A DNA stretch of 64,000 bases from Mycobacterium sp. OAS707 (GTDB lineage Bacteria; Actinomycetota; Actinomycetes; Mycobacteriales; Mycobacteriaceae), in the NCBI RefSeq assembly GCF_014873705.1, contig NZ_JADBDS010000001.1, positions 1,736,001-1,800,000 on the forward strand, in the 5' to 3' direction. A model generated the notes under the pieces. It was not told the origin of the DNA, did no database searches, and saw only the letters and a list, made by a program, of their open reading frames with translations. Below, piece by piece: positions 1 to 9,709 of this stretch; the first letter of the stretch is position 1, and each line of letters starts with the position of its first letter. The position numbers and the translations under genes were made by a program.

Positions 1-249
1 GCGGATGGTCTCTGCAATGCGCTGCAGAGCGGCGTGCAGCTTCGTCGACTCCGCGTTCCACCGCTCGACCACATCGCGGAAGCGAACGGCGGCGACACCT
101 CCCCACACCGACGGTGACACGCTGGTCATCCGCCCGATGAAGGATTGCAACATCGCCCGGATCTCTTCATTGCGACTATCCGTCTTGCCTGCGACCGCCG
201 ACATGAGCTCGAAGTCGGTCGCGAGCGGTCCGCCCCCGGGTGACGTCAT
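1..249 (-). CDS. esxU: ESX-4 WXG100 protein EsxU (3' end cut by window)
   Basis: Small secreted helical-hairpin protein of the WXG100 family, expected to pair with EsxT as the ESX-4 substrate dimer. The first 83 residues are visible. The Trp-x-Gly turn appears as VWGG in the middle, followed by an amphipathic helix. The ATG at 249 gives MTSPGGG..., and the motif spacing fits a protein of about 100 residues. It lies directly downstream of the Rv3446c-type gene in the order of the M. tuberculosis ESX-4 locus, so esxT is expected just outside the window. The C-terminus, including any secretion signal, cannot be seen. Confidence 0.9.
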   Translation of the reverse strand, partial: MTSPGGGPLATDFELMSAVAGKTDSRNEEIRAMLQSFIGRMTSVSPSVWGGVAAVRFRDVVERWNAESTKLHAALQRIAETIR

Positions 250-332
250 TTGGATCCTTCCGTGTCGTTCTGCGCGATATGAAGGTTGGACGTCGGCCCG
301 TCGCATTCGGTTCCATCGAGGCGATTGGTTTT

Positions 333-1469
333 TCAGAACACCGCATGCGCCGAGGCAATCGCCCGATCGCAAACCTGTTGCATGACCTCTTCTTGTCCTG
401 GCGCGCTCTGACACCCGATGGCGATCCTCAGTGACCGATCGATCAACACGAACCACGCGATCCGACGGTCCCGACGCACCTCGCGGTATGTCACCACAGC
501 GCGGTCGACCCGTCGTCCGGTCGGATTGAAGTCGGCGAAGACACCATCGGGCTCCTGCTCCAGCGCGTCGCGCAGTGAGTCCGCGACCTGCTCATGCGCT
601 TGCTGCGGTGCCAACGTCGACTGCGTGATGTGCAACGCGACGGTCGCATCATTGGGCGAAACAACCTCGACGCGTGCCGATCCGGGGCCCGAGGTGATGC
701 GCTCGACCACCCACTGCGCGGGCACCATGACGCCGACCCGCCCCTCGACCAACAGTGTCATCGGCAGATCCGCCGTGGCCGTCGCCAGGTGGTGGCGCGC
801 CGCAAATCCGCCGCACATCACGGCTGCCGACACCAGTGTTCCCGCCAGCACCGCCGCCGCACGTCCACTGCGCCTAACCGATGGGTGTGTCTCGCGGTGT
901 CCTGTATCTTCCGGCGAACACATCGACTCAACACTGCGGCCAACCCAGCCGCGATCCGCAACGGTGACGTTTATGTCGTTGGCCCGCAACACCTTTATGA
1001 GCGGACGATCGCCCTCGACTCCCTCCGGCGTATCCAGCACAGCCGACGTCGGAATTCTCGCCAGCAGTCGCTCGGTGTCGTCGGGTCGCACCACGTCGAC
1101 GATCGCTCCGCGCGACGCTATGACGACGAACTCGGGCGCCAACTCCACGAACGACATCTGTGGGTCGGACAGCAGTTCTGCCCGCCGCAGCACAACTACG
1201 TCGTTCGCCACTGTCTCGGCGGCGCCACACACCCGCTCCACCCGCGACGACGACCACCACGTCGGACAGACGAGCACAACCGTCTCGGCGGAACCACCGA
1301 CGACGTCCTGCATGATTCTTTGCCATACCTGAGTGGCTGGTACCGCACGGTCGTCGATCAGCACAAACTCGTCGTCGATGGCGTCGATACAAGCTGAAAC
1401 CCACTCCCGCTCAGCCTCATTCGGGCCGCGGATGGTGATCGGGCCTACCTCGACGACGACCTGTTTCAC
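333..1469 (-). CDS. Type VII secretion-associated protein (Rv3446c family)
   Basis: Conserved ESX-4 protein of unknown biochemical role, about 378 residues. The N-terminal half is soluble and resembles an actin/ATPase-like fold only loosely. One membrane segment ([18 protein letters not shown]) lies about residues 205-225. The C-terminal extracytoplasmic part carries the type VII secretion-associated domain typical of Rv3446c. The GTG at 1469 is chosen because it overlaps the eccC4 stop in a GTGA junction. Longer upstream in-frame starts would lie inside eccC4. Co-transcription between eccC4 and esxU suggests it supports ESX-4 assembly or substrate handling, which is inference. Confidence 0.85.
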   Translation of the reverse strand: MKQVVVEVGPITIRGPNEAEREWVSACIDAIDDEFVLIDDRAVPATQVWQRIMQDVVGGSAETVVLVCPTWWSSSRVERVCGAAETVANDVVVLRRAELLSDPQMSFVELAPEFVVIASRGAIVDVVRPDDTERLLARIPTSAVLDTPEGVEGDRPLIKVLRANDINVTVADRGWVGRSVESMCSPEDTGHRETHPSVRRSGRAAAVLAGTLVSAAVMCGGFAARHHLATATADLPMTLLVEGRVGVMVPAQWVVERITSGPGSARVEVVSPNDATVALHITQSTLAPQQAHEQVADSLRDALEQEPDGVFADFNPTGRRVDRAVVTYREVRRDRRIAWFVLIDRSLRIAIGCQSAPGQEEVMQQVCDRAIASAHAVF

Positions 1470-4400
1470 GGCGGGTCTGTCCACGCCACCTGGACCAGGT
1501 GATCGGACTGGACGCGGGTGACAAGCGTTCCCCGCCCCGGCGGCTGCCGCGACGGCCGAACCGAACCCAGCAAGACGCCGTCGTCCGCGCTGGCGCTCAT
1601 CATCAGGCCCATGCATCCCAACTCGCGCAGCCGCGCCAGAACCGGATCGAACATCGCGCGCGCTGCTCCACCCGAGCGGCGGGCAGCGATCACGTGCAGG
1701 CCGACATCCTTGGCATGTGGGAGATAGTCAGCCAGTGGCGTTAACGGGTTGCCGGTGGCGGTAGCGACCAGATCGTAGTCGTCGACGACAAGGTAGATCT
1801 CAGGTCCGGACCACCACGACCTGTCGCGCAGTTGCTGTTGTGTCACCGTCTCACTGGGCAACCGGGCCTCCAACTGCTCGACAAGGCCAGAGACTCGCGT
1901 CGCAAGGGTCGTGGCCGACATCGAGTACCCACCTAGATGAGCCGATTCGACAACACCGAGCAGCGTTCGGCGGAAGTCGACGATCTCGATCTGCGCGGCG
2001 TCCGCACTAGTGGTGCGGACGATCTCCCGACACAGCAGGCGCAGTGTCGACGTCTTTCCGCACTCGGTTTCTCCGAGCACCAGCAGATGTGGCTGATCCG
2101 CGAAATCGAGTGTCACCGGTCGCAATTCAGCCTCCCCTACGCCGAGAACCACGTGGCCGCCGGTGGCATCGTGAGCAACGTGCAGCGGCAGAAGTTCGAT
2201 CGGCTGTGCGCAGCACCCGCCCCACCGCATGATCCTGTCCTCGCCGACGCGTGGCCACGCGATCAACATTTCCTTGCCGTCGCCCGTGATGCCGCGACCC
2301 GGCGGGATATGGCCCAGTTGCCGGGCACGCTTGCGGTCCATTTCGGAGTCGGCCGGATCGCCGAGTCGCAACTCGATGCGGGTGCCGAGCTGATCCTTCA
2401 GCGCGGGGCGGATGTCGGCCCAGCGGGATGCGGTCACCACCACATGCACGCCATACGAAAGGCCCTGGGCTGCCAGGGCGATCACCCGCGACTCGAGGGC
2501 TTCGAAGTCTTGCCGCAGGGTGGCCCAGCCGTCGATGACGAGAAAAACATCACCGGAGCGCGGGGCACCGGCCTCTCGGTTGCGCACGATCGACTCCATC
2601 TCGGCGACCACGCGCCTGCAGAGGTCGGCATCGGATCGTGCCGCGACCGATCCCACATGCGGTAGATCACGCAACGCCGCCAATTCACCTCCGCCGAAGT
2701 CGAGGCAATAGAACCGCGCCACGGTCGGGTTGTGCGTTGCGGCAAGTGCTGTCACCAAGGTGCGCACGGTTGTTGACTTACCAGTTTGTGGTGCACCGAC
2801 AATGGCGACATTTCCTGCGGCTCCGGATAAGTCGGCGATCAGCAAGTCACGACGTTGGTCGTAGGGGGAATCGATGACCCCGATCGGCACCGACAACGGG
2901 CGATCGCTCGAACCGCAGACGATGAGATCGTCGAGTACCGGTGACTGCGTCAACGGCGGCAGCCACACCCGGTGCGCCGGCGTTCCATGGCCCGCCAGTC
3001 GATTCAGCACAGTATCCATCAACGTCTGAGCGCCGGGTGGTTGTACCGGCTGGGTGATCCGGCCGACGGCCGCTGCGGTGAACAACCGGGGCGTGCTCGA
3101 CGGAACGGAACCTTCGGCCACGCGCAGATTTTCGTACGGTGCCGAGACAAACGCCGTTTGGAAACGCACCATCTCTGAGTCCGGCGTCTTCAGGTACGCG
3201 GCCCCGGGTGAAGTGGGTAAGTGATACGCGTCGGGCACACCGAGCACGGCTCGGGATTCACTGGCGGAGAACGTCTTCAAGCAGATGCGATATGACAGGT
3301 GCGTCTCCAATCCCCGCAGCCTGCCCTCATCGAGCCGTTGGCTGGCCAGCAGCAGATGCATGCCGAGCGAACGGCCCAGCCGTCCGATTGCGACAAACAG
3401 TTCGGCGAACTCGGGATGCTGACTGAGCAACTCGGAGAACTCGTCGACAACGATGAACAGGGCTGGTAACGGCGGCATGGCGCGACCTTGTCGCCGCGCT
3501 CGTTCGTAGTCGGCGACGTTCGCGAAAAGTCCCGCGGCACGCAGCAACTCTTGTCGACGGTTCATCTCGCCGGCAAGTGCGTCTTGCATACGAGCGACGA
3601 GGTGCGCTTCGTCGGACAGGTTCGTGATGATCGCCGAAACGTGGCAGACGCGGTCCAGGCCGAGGAACGTCGCACCGCCCTTGAAGTCGACGAGCACCAG
3701 ATTGACGACGTCGGGCGGATGAGCCGCGATCATGCCGAGGACCAAAGTGCGCAGGAACTCCGATTTTCCCGAGCCGGTGGCGCCAACGCAGAGGCCGTGC
3801 GGTCCCATCCCGCTCTGCGCGGCTTCCTTGATGTCGAGCATGACCTTGTCGCCGGCTTCGGTCACGCCGATCGGCACCCGAAGCCGTTGGCTGTCCGATC
3901 GTGGATGCCATTGCCGCGCGGGTTCGATGCTGTCCGGATCGGTCAGGCCCATCATTTCGAGCCAGCCGGTGATCGAGGCATGGCGGGCCGCACCGACGTC
4001 GCGATACGGCGCTAGACGTCTGGCGCAGACCAAGGCCTGCGACTGCGTCAAACCGTCGCTTCGCATATCGCCGTCCAGGGCCAGCCGCAGGCGCGGGCCT
4101 TCGATGAAGGGTTGCTCGAGTGCGGGTGCCCGTCCGTCGTCGACGACGACAACCACATGCGGCGCCGTCGCGTCGTTTCCGCACGCCGCGGTCGCATCGG
4201 CCAGACTGCGGTAGATCATCCTTGCCGGACCGGCTGCGTCGGCCAGCAGCGGATGCTGTTGGTGTGGAAGCCATTTGAGCCAGTCCCAGTCCTCGGACAT
4301 GGGTCCCGCCACGACGACAACTCGCAGATCGTCGGGGCTGTGCAGAACCGCAAGCTGACAGAGCATGGCGCGCAGTAGCGCCCTCACGACCGTCGGATCC

Positions 4401-5044
4401 CCGTCGAAGACAACGGCGGAGACGTCCCGCAACGACGCCACGACCGGCACATCGGCCACCACCGATCGGCGCCGGATCAATCGGGACACCGCCGACGCGG
4501 TGACCGGGTCGAGGCCGGGCTCCGGCGTCACGAGACGGGCGGACAGCGGCCGCTCGCCGAGGCCGATCCTGACCTGACAGAAGTCGGGATCGTCGAGCGC
4601 ACGCTCCCACATGCGCTGCCCGCCGATCAAGGTCCATAGCGTCGCCGGATCGGGATGGCTCCAATGCAGCGAGCGATGCTGATCGGCAGCGGCGCCGGCG
4701 ATTGTCCGATCCAGACCGTCGAGGTAGCCGAGGTAGTCGCGGCGGCCCTCGTTCAATTGCGCGTTCTGATTTGCGCCTCGTGTGCTGTATGCGAGCGAGC
4801 CAAGGACCGACGCGATCATCATGACCGGAAAGAACATGGACATCGGCCCACGGCTCGCCGACGCGCCGCCCGACGAGAAGTACAGCGCCATCATGCCGCC
4901 TGCCGCGACCAGCATGGCCACCGGCAGCAGGCGCGCAAGTAGATTGCCGGGCAAGGGTTTCGGGACTTCGGGCGGCGGGTCGACCGTGACGTCGCCCTGC
5001 ACCATGGTCGGGGCGGGCAGTCGCGGCTCACGGGAGAACTCCAT
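1466..5044 (-). CDS. eccC4: ESX-4 FtsK/SpoIIIE-type ATPase EccC4
   Basis: Motor ATPase of the ESX-4 membrane complex that recognises WXG100 substrates. The 1192-residue protein has two membrane segments near residues 35-57 and 67-85. Three nucleotide-binding domains follow, with Walker A motifs GATGSGKS (about 421), GAPQTGKS (about 750) and GETECGKT (about 991). The acidic Walker B-type strands are LVDFKGG, FIVVDEF and YLVVDDY. It is a single fused EccCa-EccCb chain, as in other ESX-4 loci. Its start is 119 bp from the divergent eccD4, so the intergenic stretch probably holds two promoters. Length is close to the family norm of about 1200. Confidence 0.97.
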   Translation of the reverse strand: MEFSREPRLPAPTMVQGDVTVDPPPEVPKPLPGNLLARLLPVAMLVAAGGMMALYFSSGGASASRGPMSMFFPVMMIASVLGSLAYSTRGANQNAQLNEGRRDYLGYLDGLDRTIAGAAADQHRSLHWSHPDPATLWTLIGGQRMWERALDDPDFCQVRIGLGERPLSARLVTPEPGLDPVTASAVSRLIRRRSVVADVPVVASLRDVSAVVFDGDPTVVRALLRAMLCQLAVLHSPDDLRVVVVAGPMSEDWDWLKWLPHQQHPLLADAAGPARMIYRSLADATAACGNDATAPHVVVVVDDGRAPALEQPFIEGPRLRLALDGDMRSDGLTQSQALVCARRLAPYRDVGAARHASITGWLEMMGLTDPDSIEPARQWHPRSDSQRLRVPIGVTEAGDKVMLDIKEAAQSGMGPHGLCVGATGSGKSEFLRTLVLGMIAAHPPDVVNLVLVDFKGGATFLGLDRVCHVSAIITNLSDEAHLVARMQDALAGEMNRRQELLRAAGLFANVADYERARRQGRAMPPLPALFIVVDEFSELLSQHPEFAELFVAIGRLGRSLGMHLLLASQRLDEGRLRGLETHLSYRICLKTFSASESRAVLGVPDAYHLPTSPGAAYLKTPDSEMVRFQTAFVSAPYENLRVAEGSVPSSTPRLFTAAAVGRITQPVQPPGAQTLMDTVLNRLAGHGTPAHRVWLPPLTQSPVLDDLIVCGSSDRPLSVPIGVIDSPYDQRRDLLIADLSGAAGNVAIVGAPQTGKSTTVRTLVTALAATHNPTVARFYCLDFGGGELAALRDLPHVGSVAARSDADLCRRVVAEMESIVRNREAGAPRSGDVFLVIDGWATLRQDFEALESRVIALAAQGLSYGVHVVVTASRWADIRPALKDQLGTRIELRLGDPADSEMDRKRARQLGHIPPGRGITGDGKEMLIAWPRVGEDRIMRWGGCCAQPIELLPLHVAHDATGGHVVLGVGEAELRPVTLDFADQPHLLVLGETECGKTSTLRLLCREIVRTTSADAAQIEIVDFRRTLLGVVESAHLGGYSMSATTLATRVSGLVEQLEARLPSETVTQQQLRDRSWWSGPEIYLVVDDYDLVATATGNPLTPLADYLPHAKDVGLHVIAARRSGGAARAMFDPVLARLRELGCMGLMMSASADDGVLLGSVRPSRQPPGRGTLVTRVQSDHLVQVAWTDPP

Positions 5045-5163
5045 CGTCTGAAGGACGATGCGTAGGTCCGTTTCGTTCCATCCACAGCTCCCGAAATTGT
5101 CGAGCCGGCGTGGGCTCGGGTCGCGTTACGGTGAATGCGCGGGCGTCAATGGGGGGTGATGCG

Positions 5164-6468
5164 ATGCCGGATTCGATGTGCCGGTTGGCAGTTCAGCACG
5201 GGCCGGACACTGTCGAGCTCGCACTGCCGAGGAGCACGCCGGTCGGACTACTGCTGCCGTCGGTCGTGGACCTCGTCAAGCCCGACACGCTCCCCGCCGA
5301 AGAGGGGTTGCGGTGGCACCTGTCCCGCGTCGGCCACGGCCCGCTGGACGAAGCGATCAGTCTGCACGACAACGCTGTTCACGACGGTGAGCTGTTGCTG
5401 CTCGCCACCGCGCCCTCTCCAACGCCCGTCCGTGTGCCAGACGACCCGTGGCAGGTGCTCGTCGAAACCCGTGACCGTCGGTCTGTGCCTCAGCGTGCCA
5501 TAGCGGCGGCATGCTTGAGTGCTTCGCTGTTCGGCGTCGCGGCGTTGGCCTGGGCAGGCGTGGTCACCCAGGCAATCGGCAACGTCATGGCGGCAACCGC
5601 CATTGCGGCCGCGGCCATGATCGCAACGGTGGCGGTGCGCCGCGCATACCCCGACCCGCTGGTCGTCGTCACCCTTGGCGTCATCGCCGTTGCGTTCGGC
5701 GGCGCGGCCGGATTTCTCGCGGTGCCCGCCGGACCCTCGACGGCCAACGCATTGCTCGCGGCCGCGGTGGCATTCGCGACATCGACGGTGTTGATTCGCA
5801 TAACTCATTGCGGTGCAATCTGTTTGACAGCTATCGCGACCTCATCCGCACTGACGACCGCTGCTGCCCTGTGTGGTGTCGCATGGGCAGTGCCGATCAC
5901 CACAACCGGCGCGGCGCTAGCCACGCTGGCCCTCGGAGCCCTCGCAGCGGCAGCCAGGTTGTCGATCGCAACTGCCGGGTTGGCCCACGCAGAAGACGAT
6001 TTCACTGAGCTGACGCCACAGGCGATCGCCGCTCACCAAACCTTCACAGGACTCGTCACCGGGTCGGCGGCCGCAGCTGCGATCGGTGCGGCACTCGTCG
6101 CATCCGGTATACCTACCAGACCGAATGCAGTCCTCTTCACGGCCGTGGTGGGTCTGGTGATGGTGCTGCGCGCCCGAACCCACGTCGACAGGCATCGCAC
6201 CGTCGCGTTGGTGGCGGCTGGGATCGCGGCCATCGCAGCCGGTGGTGTCACCGTCGTGATTTCGGCTCCAGAACACGCTGTCTGGGTGAGCCTCGTCGCG
6301 CTCGCAGTCGGCATCGGCATGCTGGTTCGTGGATTCGGCGCAACGCGAAACGTACTCGCGCGCCGCACCGTCGAGGTGTTGGAGTACGCGACACTGGCCG
6401 CTGTGCTGCCACTGGCATGCTGGGTCGGCGACCTCTACGGGCTGGTCCGCGGTGTGAGCCTGTCATGA
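5164..6468 (+). CDS. eccD4: ESX-4 membrane channel component EccD4
   Basis: Polytopic inner-membrane component forming the central dimer of type VII secretion channels. An N-terminal ubiquitin-like YukD domain (about residues 5-85) is followed by about eleven hydrophobic segments rich in Ala and Val up to the C-terminus. The ATG at 5164 is preferred because a GGGGGG ribosome-binding site ends seven bases upstream. In-frame GTG/ATG starts up to 5110 would add 18 residues. Its stop overlaps the mycP4 start (ATGA), so the two are translationally coupled. The 434-residue length is a little short of M. tuberculosis EccD4. Confidence 0.95.
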   Translation: MPDSMCRLAVQHGPDTVELALPRSTPVGLLLPSVVDLVKPDTLPAEEGLRWHLSRVGHGPLDEAISLHDNAVHDGELLLLATAPSPTPVRVPDDPWQVLVETRDRRSVPQRAIAAACLSASLFGVAALAWAGVVTQAIGNVMAATAIAAAAMIATVAVRRAYPDPLVVVTLGVIAVAFGGAAGFLAVPAGPSTANALLAAAVAFATSTVLIRITHCGAICLTAIATSSALTTAAALCGVAWAVPITTTGAALATLALGALAAAARLSIATAGLAHAEDDFTELTPQAIAAHQTFTGLVTGSAAAAAIGAALVASGIPTRPNAVLFTAVVGLVMVLRARTHVDRHRTVALVAAGIAAIAAGGVTVVISAPEHAVWVSLVALAVGIGMLVRGFGATRNVLARRTVEVLEYATLAAVLPLACWVGDLYGLVRGVSLS

Positions 6469-7832
6469 TTGCCGAGCGGATGACGAGGTTCTGTGTCGCA
6501 GGCCTTCTCGCGACATTGCCCACCTGTTTCGCGCCGCCCGCCGCCGCGGTCACACCGCCGATGGTCGACGATTCGATGCTGCCGAAGCCGGGTCCGCCTG
6601 CGCCACCGCGGCCGACGAAGCAACGGGACCCTTGCGTCGTGGCCGCACCCGCCGGCGACAAGGCTGAGGCTGGACAACTGGCAGGACTGAATCTGCAGCA
6701 GGTCTGGAAGTTCACCCGCGGAGCCGGGCAGACCGTCGCGGTCATCGACACCGGCGTCCAACGTCACCGCCTCCTCCCCCACCTGGTGCCCGGCGGGGAC
6801 TACGTGTCCTCCACCGACGGTACGACCGATTGCGACGGCCACGGCACCATCGTGGCCGGGATCATCGGTGCAGCACCGGATTCAGATGGATCGACATTCA
6901 GCGGCATCGCGCCCGACGCCACCATCGTCAGCATTCGCCAGTCCAGCAACAAGTTTCGGGCAACCGATGATCCATCGGGCTCCGGCTTCGGCGATGTCGA
7001 CACGCTTGCGAGCGCTGTGCGTACCGCTGCCGACATGGGCGCGACCGTGATCAACGTGTCCTCGGTGGCGTGCCTACCCGTGGACAGCGGTTTGGACGAC
7101 CGTCCCCTCGGCGCCGCGTTGGCCTACGCGGTCGACGTGAAGAACGTCGTTGTGGTCGCCGCCGCCGGAAACGTCGGCACCGCCGGTCAATGCCCCGAAC
7201 AGAATCCGGCAACCGATCCGGCCCGCCCGGGCCGACCAGATTGGGATCGGGTGAACGTCGTGGCGAGTCCTGCTTGGTATGACGACTATGTGTTGACGGT
7301 GGGTTCGGTCGATACGCACGGCGCGCCATCAGCGTTCAGCCTTGCCGGGCCCTGGGTGGACGTCGCGGCTCCGGGTGAAGGTGTCGTGTCGTTGGATCCC
7401 GATGGTGAGGGTCTGGTGAGCAGCCTTCCTGCAGCCGGCGATCCGATCCCGATCACGGGTACGAGTTATGCGGCACCAGTGGTGAGCGGCATCGCCGCGC
7501 TGGTGCGGTCGCGCTCGCCCGAACTGACTGCGCGGCAAGTCATGCAGCGCATCAAAGCGACAGCGCATCAGCCCGCCGCCGGTTGGGATCCTGTTGTCGG
7601 GCAAGGGGTTGTCGATGCGACGGCGGCGGTGACGGCCGGTACCACACCTGCCCTGGCAGATGCCCCGTCACGACCCGTCTCCTATCCGAGCCCCGCTCCC
7701 ACTGAGCATCGGGCATATCGGATTTCCGTCGGCGGCGCGGCGGTATGTCTGGCAGTATCCGTCGGCGCAGTCGTGATGACGACAGCGGCGGCACGGCTAC
7801 GACGGTCCGGCAACACTGTCCCGCACGATTGA
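6465..7832 (+). CDS. mycP4: ESX-4 mycosin serine protease MycP4
   Basis: Membrane-anchored subtilisin-like protease that caps the ESX complex on the periplasmic side. A signal peptide covers about residues 1-28 (end APPAAA). The catalytic triad is visible as Asp95 (AVIDTG), His126 (DGHGT) and Ser334 (GTSYAAP), with oxyanion Asn236 (AAGN). A single C-terminal membrane helix (about residues 420-442) ends in RLRRSG. The ATG at 6465 forms an ATGA overlap with eccD4. The last 36 bases overlap the convergent eccB4 3' end. All catalytic residues are intact. Confidence 0.96.
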   Translation: MIAERMTRFCVAGLLATLPTCFAPPAAAVTPPMVDDSMLPKPGPPAPPRPTKQRDPCVVAAPAGDKAEAGQLAGLNLQQVWKFTRGAGQTVAVIDTGVQRHRLLPHLVPGGDYVSSTDGTTDCDGHGTIVAGIIGAAPDSDGSTFSGIAPDATIVSIRQSSNKFRATDDPSGSGFGDVDTLASAVRTAADMGATVINVSSVACLPVDSGLDDRPLGAALAYAVDVKNVVVVAAAGNVGTAGQCPEQNPATDPARPGRPDWDRVNVVASPAWYDDYVLTVGSVDTHGAPSAFSLAGPWVDVAAPGEGVVSLDPDGEGLVSSLPAAGDPIPITGTSYAAPVVSGIAALVRSRSPELTARQVMQRIKATAHQPAAGWDPVVGQGVVDATAAVTAGTTPALADAPSRPVSYPSPAPTEHRAYRISVGGAAVCLAVSVGAVVMTTAAARLRRSGNTVPHD

Positions 7833-9173
7833 CGCCGCTTCCTTGCTCAGCTCCGGTCCGCGTGGCAACCGGGCCAGCACCGGCCAGGGCGCCGGAACGG
7901 GCGGTCCTGGCAGACCCAGCTGCTTCGCAGTGTGTTCGTCGCGAAGACCGAATACGACGCCGGCCTCGGTGACGAAGTAGAGCGAACCGGCGCTCGCGCC
8001 GTCGTCGGCGATGCCGACTGACCGAATGTAGGCGCCGCGACCCCGTGGAATCGAGAAGGCGTCGACGTTCGGACCGTCGCCGTCGGACTGCGCCAGTGTC
8101 AACGAGCTCGCGGGGGCTGGAAGTGAATCACCCACCAGCACAGCTATTTTGGTGTCCGTCACAGTCAGTTGCCATCGGGCACACACCATCGCAGCGGGTG
8201 AGACACCGGCGGTATCCGGATACGTCGAGACTCGAAGCGTGTCGACACCAGGCATGGCCGCGATGACGTCTGGTGTCACCACATCGATGTCACGGTCGTC
8301 CTGTGAGTCGGTGAAGCGGACGAGGTCCGCGGTGACCTGGCCGACCCGCTGCACCCCTGTGGCGAGTACGACATAGTACTCGTCGGCGCCCGCGCGGGCG
8401 ATTCGCACCACGCTGCCGACGGCAAACCCGCGCAGCGGACTCGGTGCGCCCGCACCGGGAATGTGGGGCGCGGCGATGGGCGGCGCTTCGGGTGTCGCGT
8501 CCAGAAGCGTCCGCGAAACCGAGCGAGGGGTGACGCCGTCCAGTTGCAACGCTCGAACGACCGCACGGTTGCGCAGGTCCACCTTGGCCCGCAACCCGGA
8601 ATAGAGCAGATACGTCGAAGCCGCGCTCTCCCCGCGAGCCGTGACGAGAACCGCGGGACCCGTCGCGAGGCCACCTTCGGGCAGCGCTCCGGCGATCACG
8701 GTCGTCTTGGCCGCGTCCTCGCAGACCGCCCAGCCGGATTCGTCCTCTCGCAGCGGCGGCGCGATCTCGGCGGGCGCGCCGGGAATGCCGAGAAGCGGAC
8801 CACGCGTGGAGTTGCTGATGGCCGCCGCGCTCACCGCTTCGGGATTCGCGGGCGTGTCAGCGATCAGGCGCGCGGACGCGAGATTCAGCACTGGATGAAC
8901 GACGTCACCGATGCGGACGTAGAGGGCACCCGATTCCCGCACCACCACTATCGGGGCGCTGCCAAGGTGGTCCGGTGGGCGTAAGAACGCCAGCACCACA
9001 CAGACCGCGACGACGATCGCGGTGATGACGGTGCCTGCGCTCAACGAAAGCGATTGCGCGCGAAGCGGATCGTCGAGCATTCGCACGTCGCCGCGCACCA
9101 GCGCGTGCTCCATCCGGCGCAGCAGGAACCGCTGGCCGCTGACCTGCAGCCGCATAGGTGATTGCCGAGTCAT
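7797..9173 (-). CDS. eccB4: ESX-4 component EccB4
   Basis: Bitopic membrane protein of the ESX-4 complex with a large periplasmic domain. Residues 1-45 are cytoplasmic and basic (MRLQVSGQRFLLRRMEHAL is typical of EccB). One transmembrane helix follows at about 47-66 (TVITAIVVAVCVVLAFL). The remaining roughly 390 residues form the repeat-containing periplasmic domain, ending Pro/Ser-rich. It is convergent with mycP4 and overlaps it by 36 bp. ATG at 9173; 458 residues, the family length. Together with eccC4, eccD4 and mycP4 it completes the ESX-4 core, which naturally lacks EccE, EspG and PE/PPE genes. Confidence 0.95.
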   Translation of the reverse strand: MTRQSPMRLQVSGQRFLLRRMEHALVRGDVRMLDDPLRAQSLSLSAGTVITAIVVAVCVVLAFLRPPDHLGSAPIVVVRESGALYVRIGDVVHPVLNLASARLIADTPANPEAVSAAAISNSTRGPLLGIPGAPAEIAPPLREDESGWAVCEDAAKTTVIAGALPEGGLATGPAVLVTARGESAASTYLLYSGLRAKVDLRNRAVVRALQLDGVTPRSVSRTLLDATPEAPPIAAPHIPGAGAPSPLRGFAVGSVVRIARAGADEYYVVLATGVQRVGQVTADLVRFTDSQDDRDIDVVTPDVIAAMPGVDTLRVSTYPDTAGVSPAAMVCARWQLTVTDTKIAVLVGDSLPAPASSLTLAQSDGDGPNVDAFSIPRGRGAYIRSVGIADDGASAGSLYFVTEAGVVFGLRDEHTAKQLGLPGPPVPAPWPVLARLPRGPELSKEAASIVRDSVAGPS

Positions 9174-9229
9174 ACTTCCCCCGCGGCCAGCCTAACCGCG
9201 GCCAAGGGAGGCCGATGTCACGGATTTCG

Positions 9230-9709
9230 TCAGAACGTGCGGAGCAGAGCGGTTCGACCCTTGATGTGAAGCTTCTCGATGCTCGAGCCGCGTAATTCCT
9301 CCATGCGCCGCCGCATTTCGTCACCGAGAGCGTCCAGCTCGTCGTCGCTCATCTCCACTGGCGGTGGACACAGGTCACGCTCTTCTTCGGCGGCGTGTGC
9401 GTCCAGCACCGTGACGAACGATTCCCACTCCTCTTGGTAGCCAGGCGCATCGGGCGCTGTCCTCAGTGCCACGGCAAGTTGGTCAAAGACCTGTCGATGC
9501 TCTGCGTGTGCGATGGCAACGAGCTTGCTGGCCGCCTGCACGGCAGGGTAGAAGAGTTCGTCTTCGATACGCATGTGGATGTCCAACTCGACCAAGAACT
9601 CGTCGAGGGTTTCCTGCCGTTCGTCCGAAACGGGCGGCATCGCGGTGATCTTCTTGCACAGCCCGCGCAACGTGTTGTGGTGCTCGAACAGCACGTCGAA
9701 GGCGTTCAT
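9230..9709 (-). CDS. Hemerythrin HHE cation-binding domain protein
   Basis: Four-helix-bundle protein of the bacterial hemerythrin family, which binds a di-iron centre and senses or stores O2 or responds to NO/peroxide. The 159 residues contain the expected ligands: His in FEHHNTLRGL (about residue 10), HMRIEDE (about 46-52), AEHRQVFDQL (about 70) and DAHAAEEERDL (about 107-113). The ATG at 9709 overlaps the stop of the upstream Rieske gene (ATGA), so the two are translationally coupled and probably form a redox unit. The physiological ligand cannot be deduced. Confidence 0.9.
   Translation of the reverse strand: MNAFDVLFEHHNTLRGLCKKITAMPPVSDERQETLDEFLVELDIHMRIEDELFYPAVQAASKLVAIAHAEHRQVFDQLAVALRTAPDAPGYQEEWESFVTVLDAHAAEEERDLCPPPVEMSDDELDALGDEMRRRMEELRGSSIEKLHIKGRTALLRTF

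Noticed and set aside
1937..4664. Several long open frames on both strands inside eccC4
   Set aside because: They are frame shadows of a high-GC gene: no family motifs, Arg/Ser/Pro-rich composition, and they overlap the well-supported ATPase domains.
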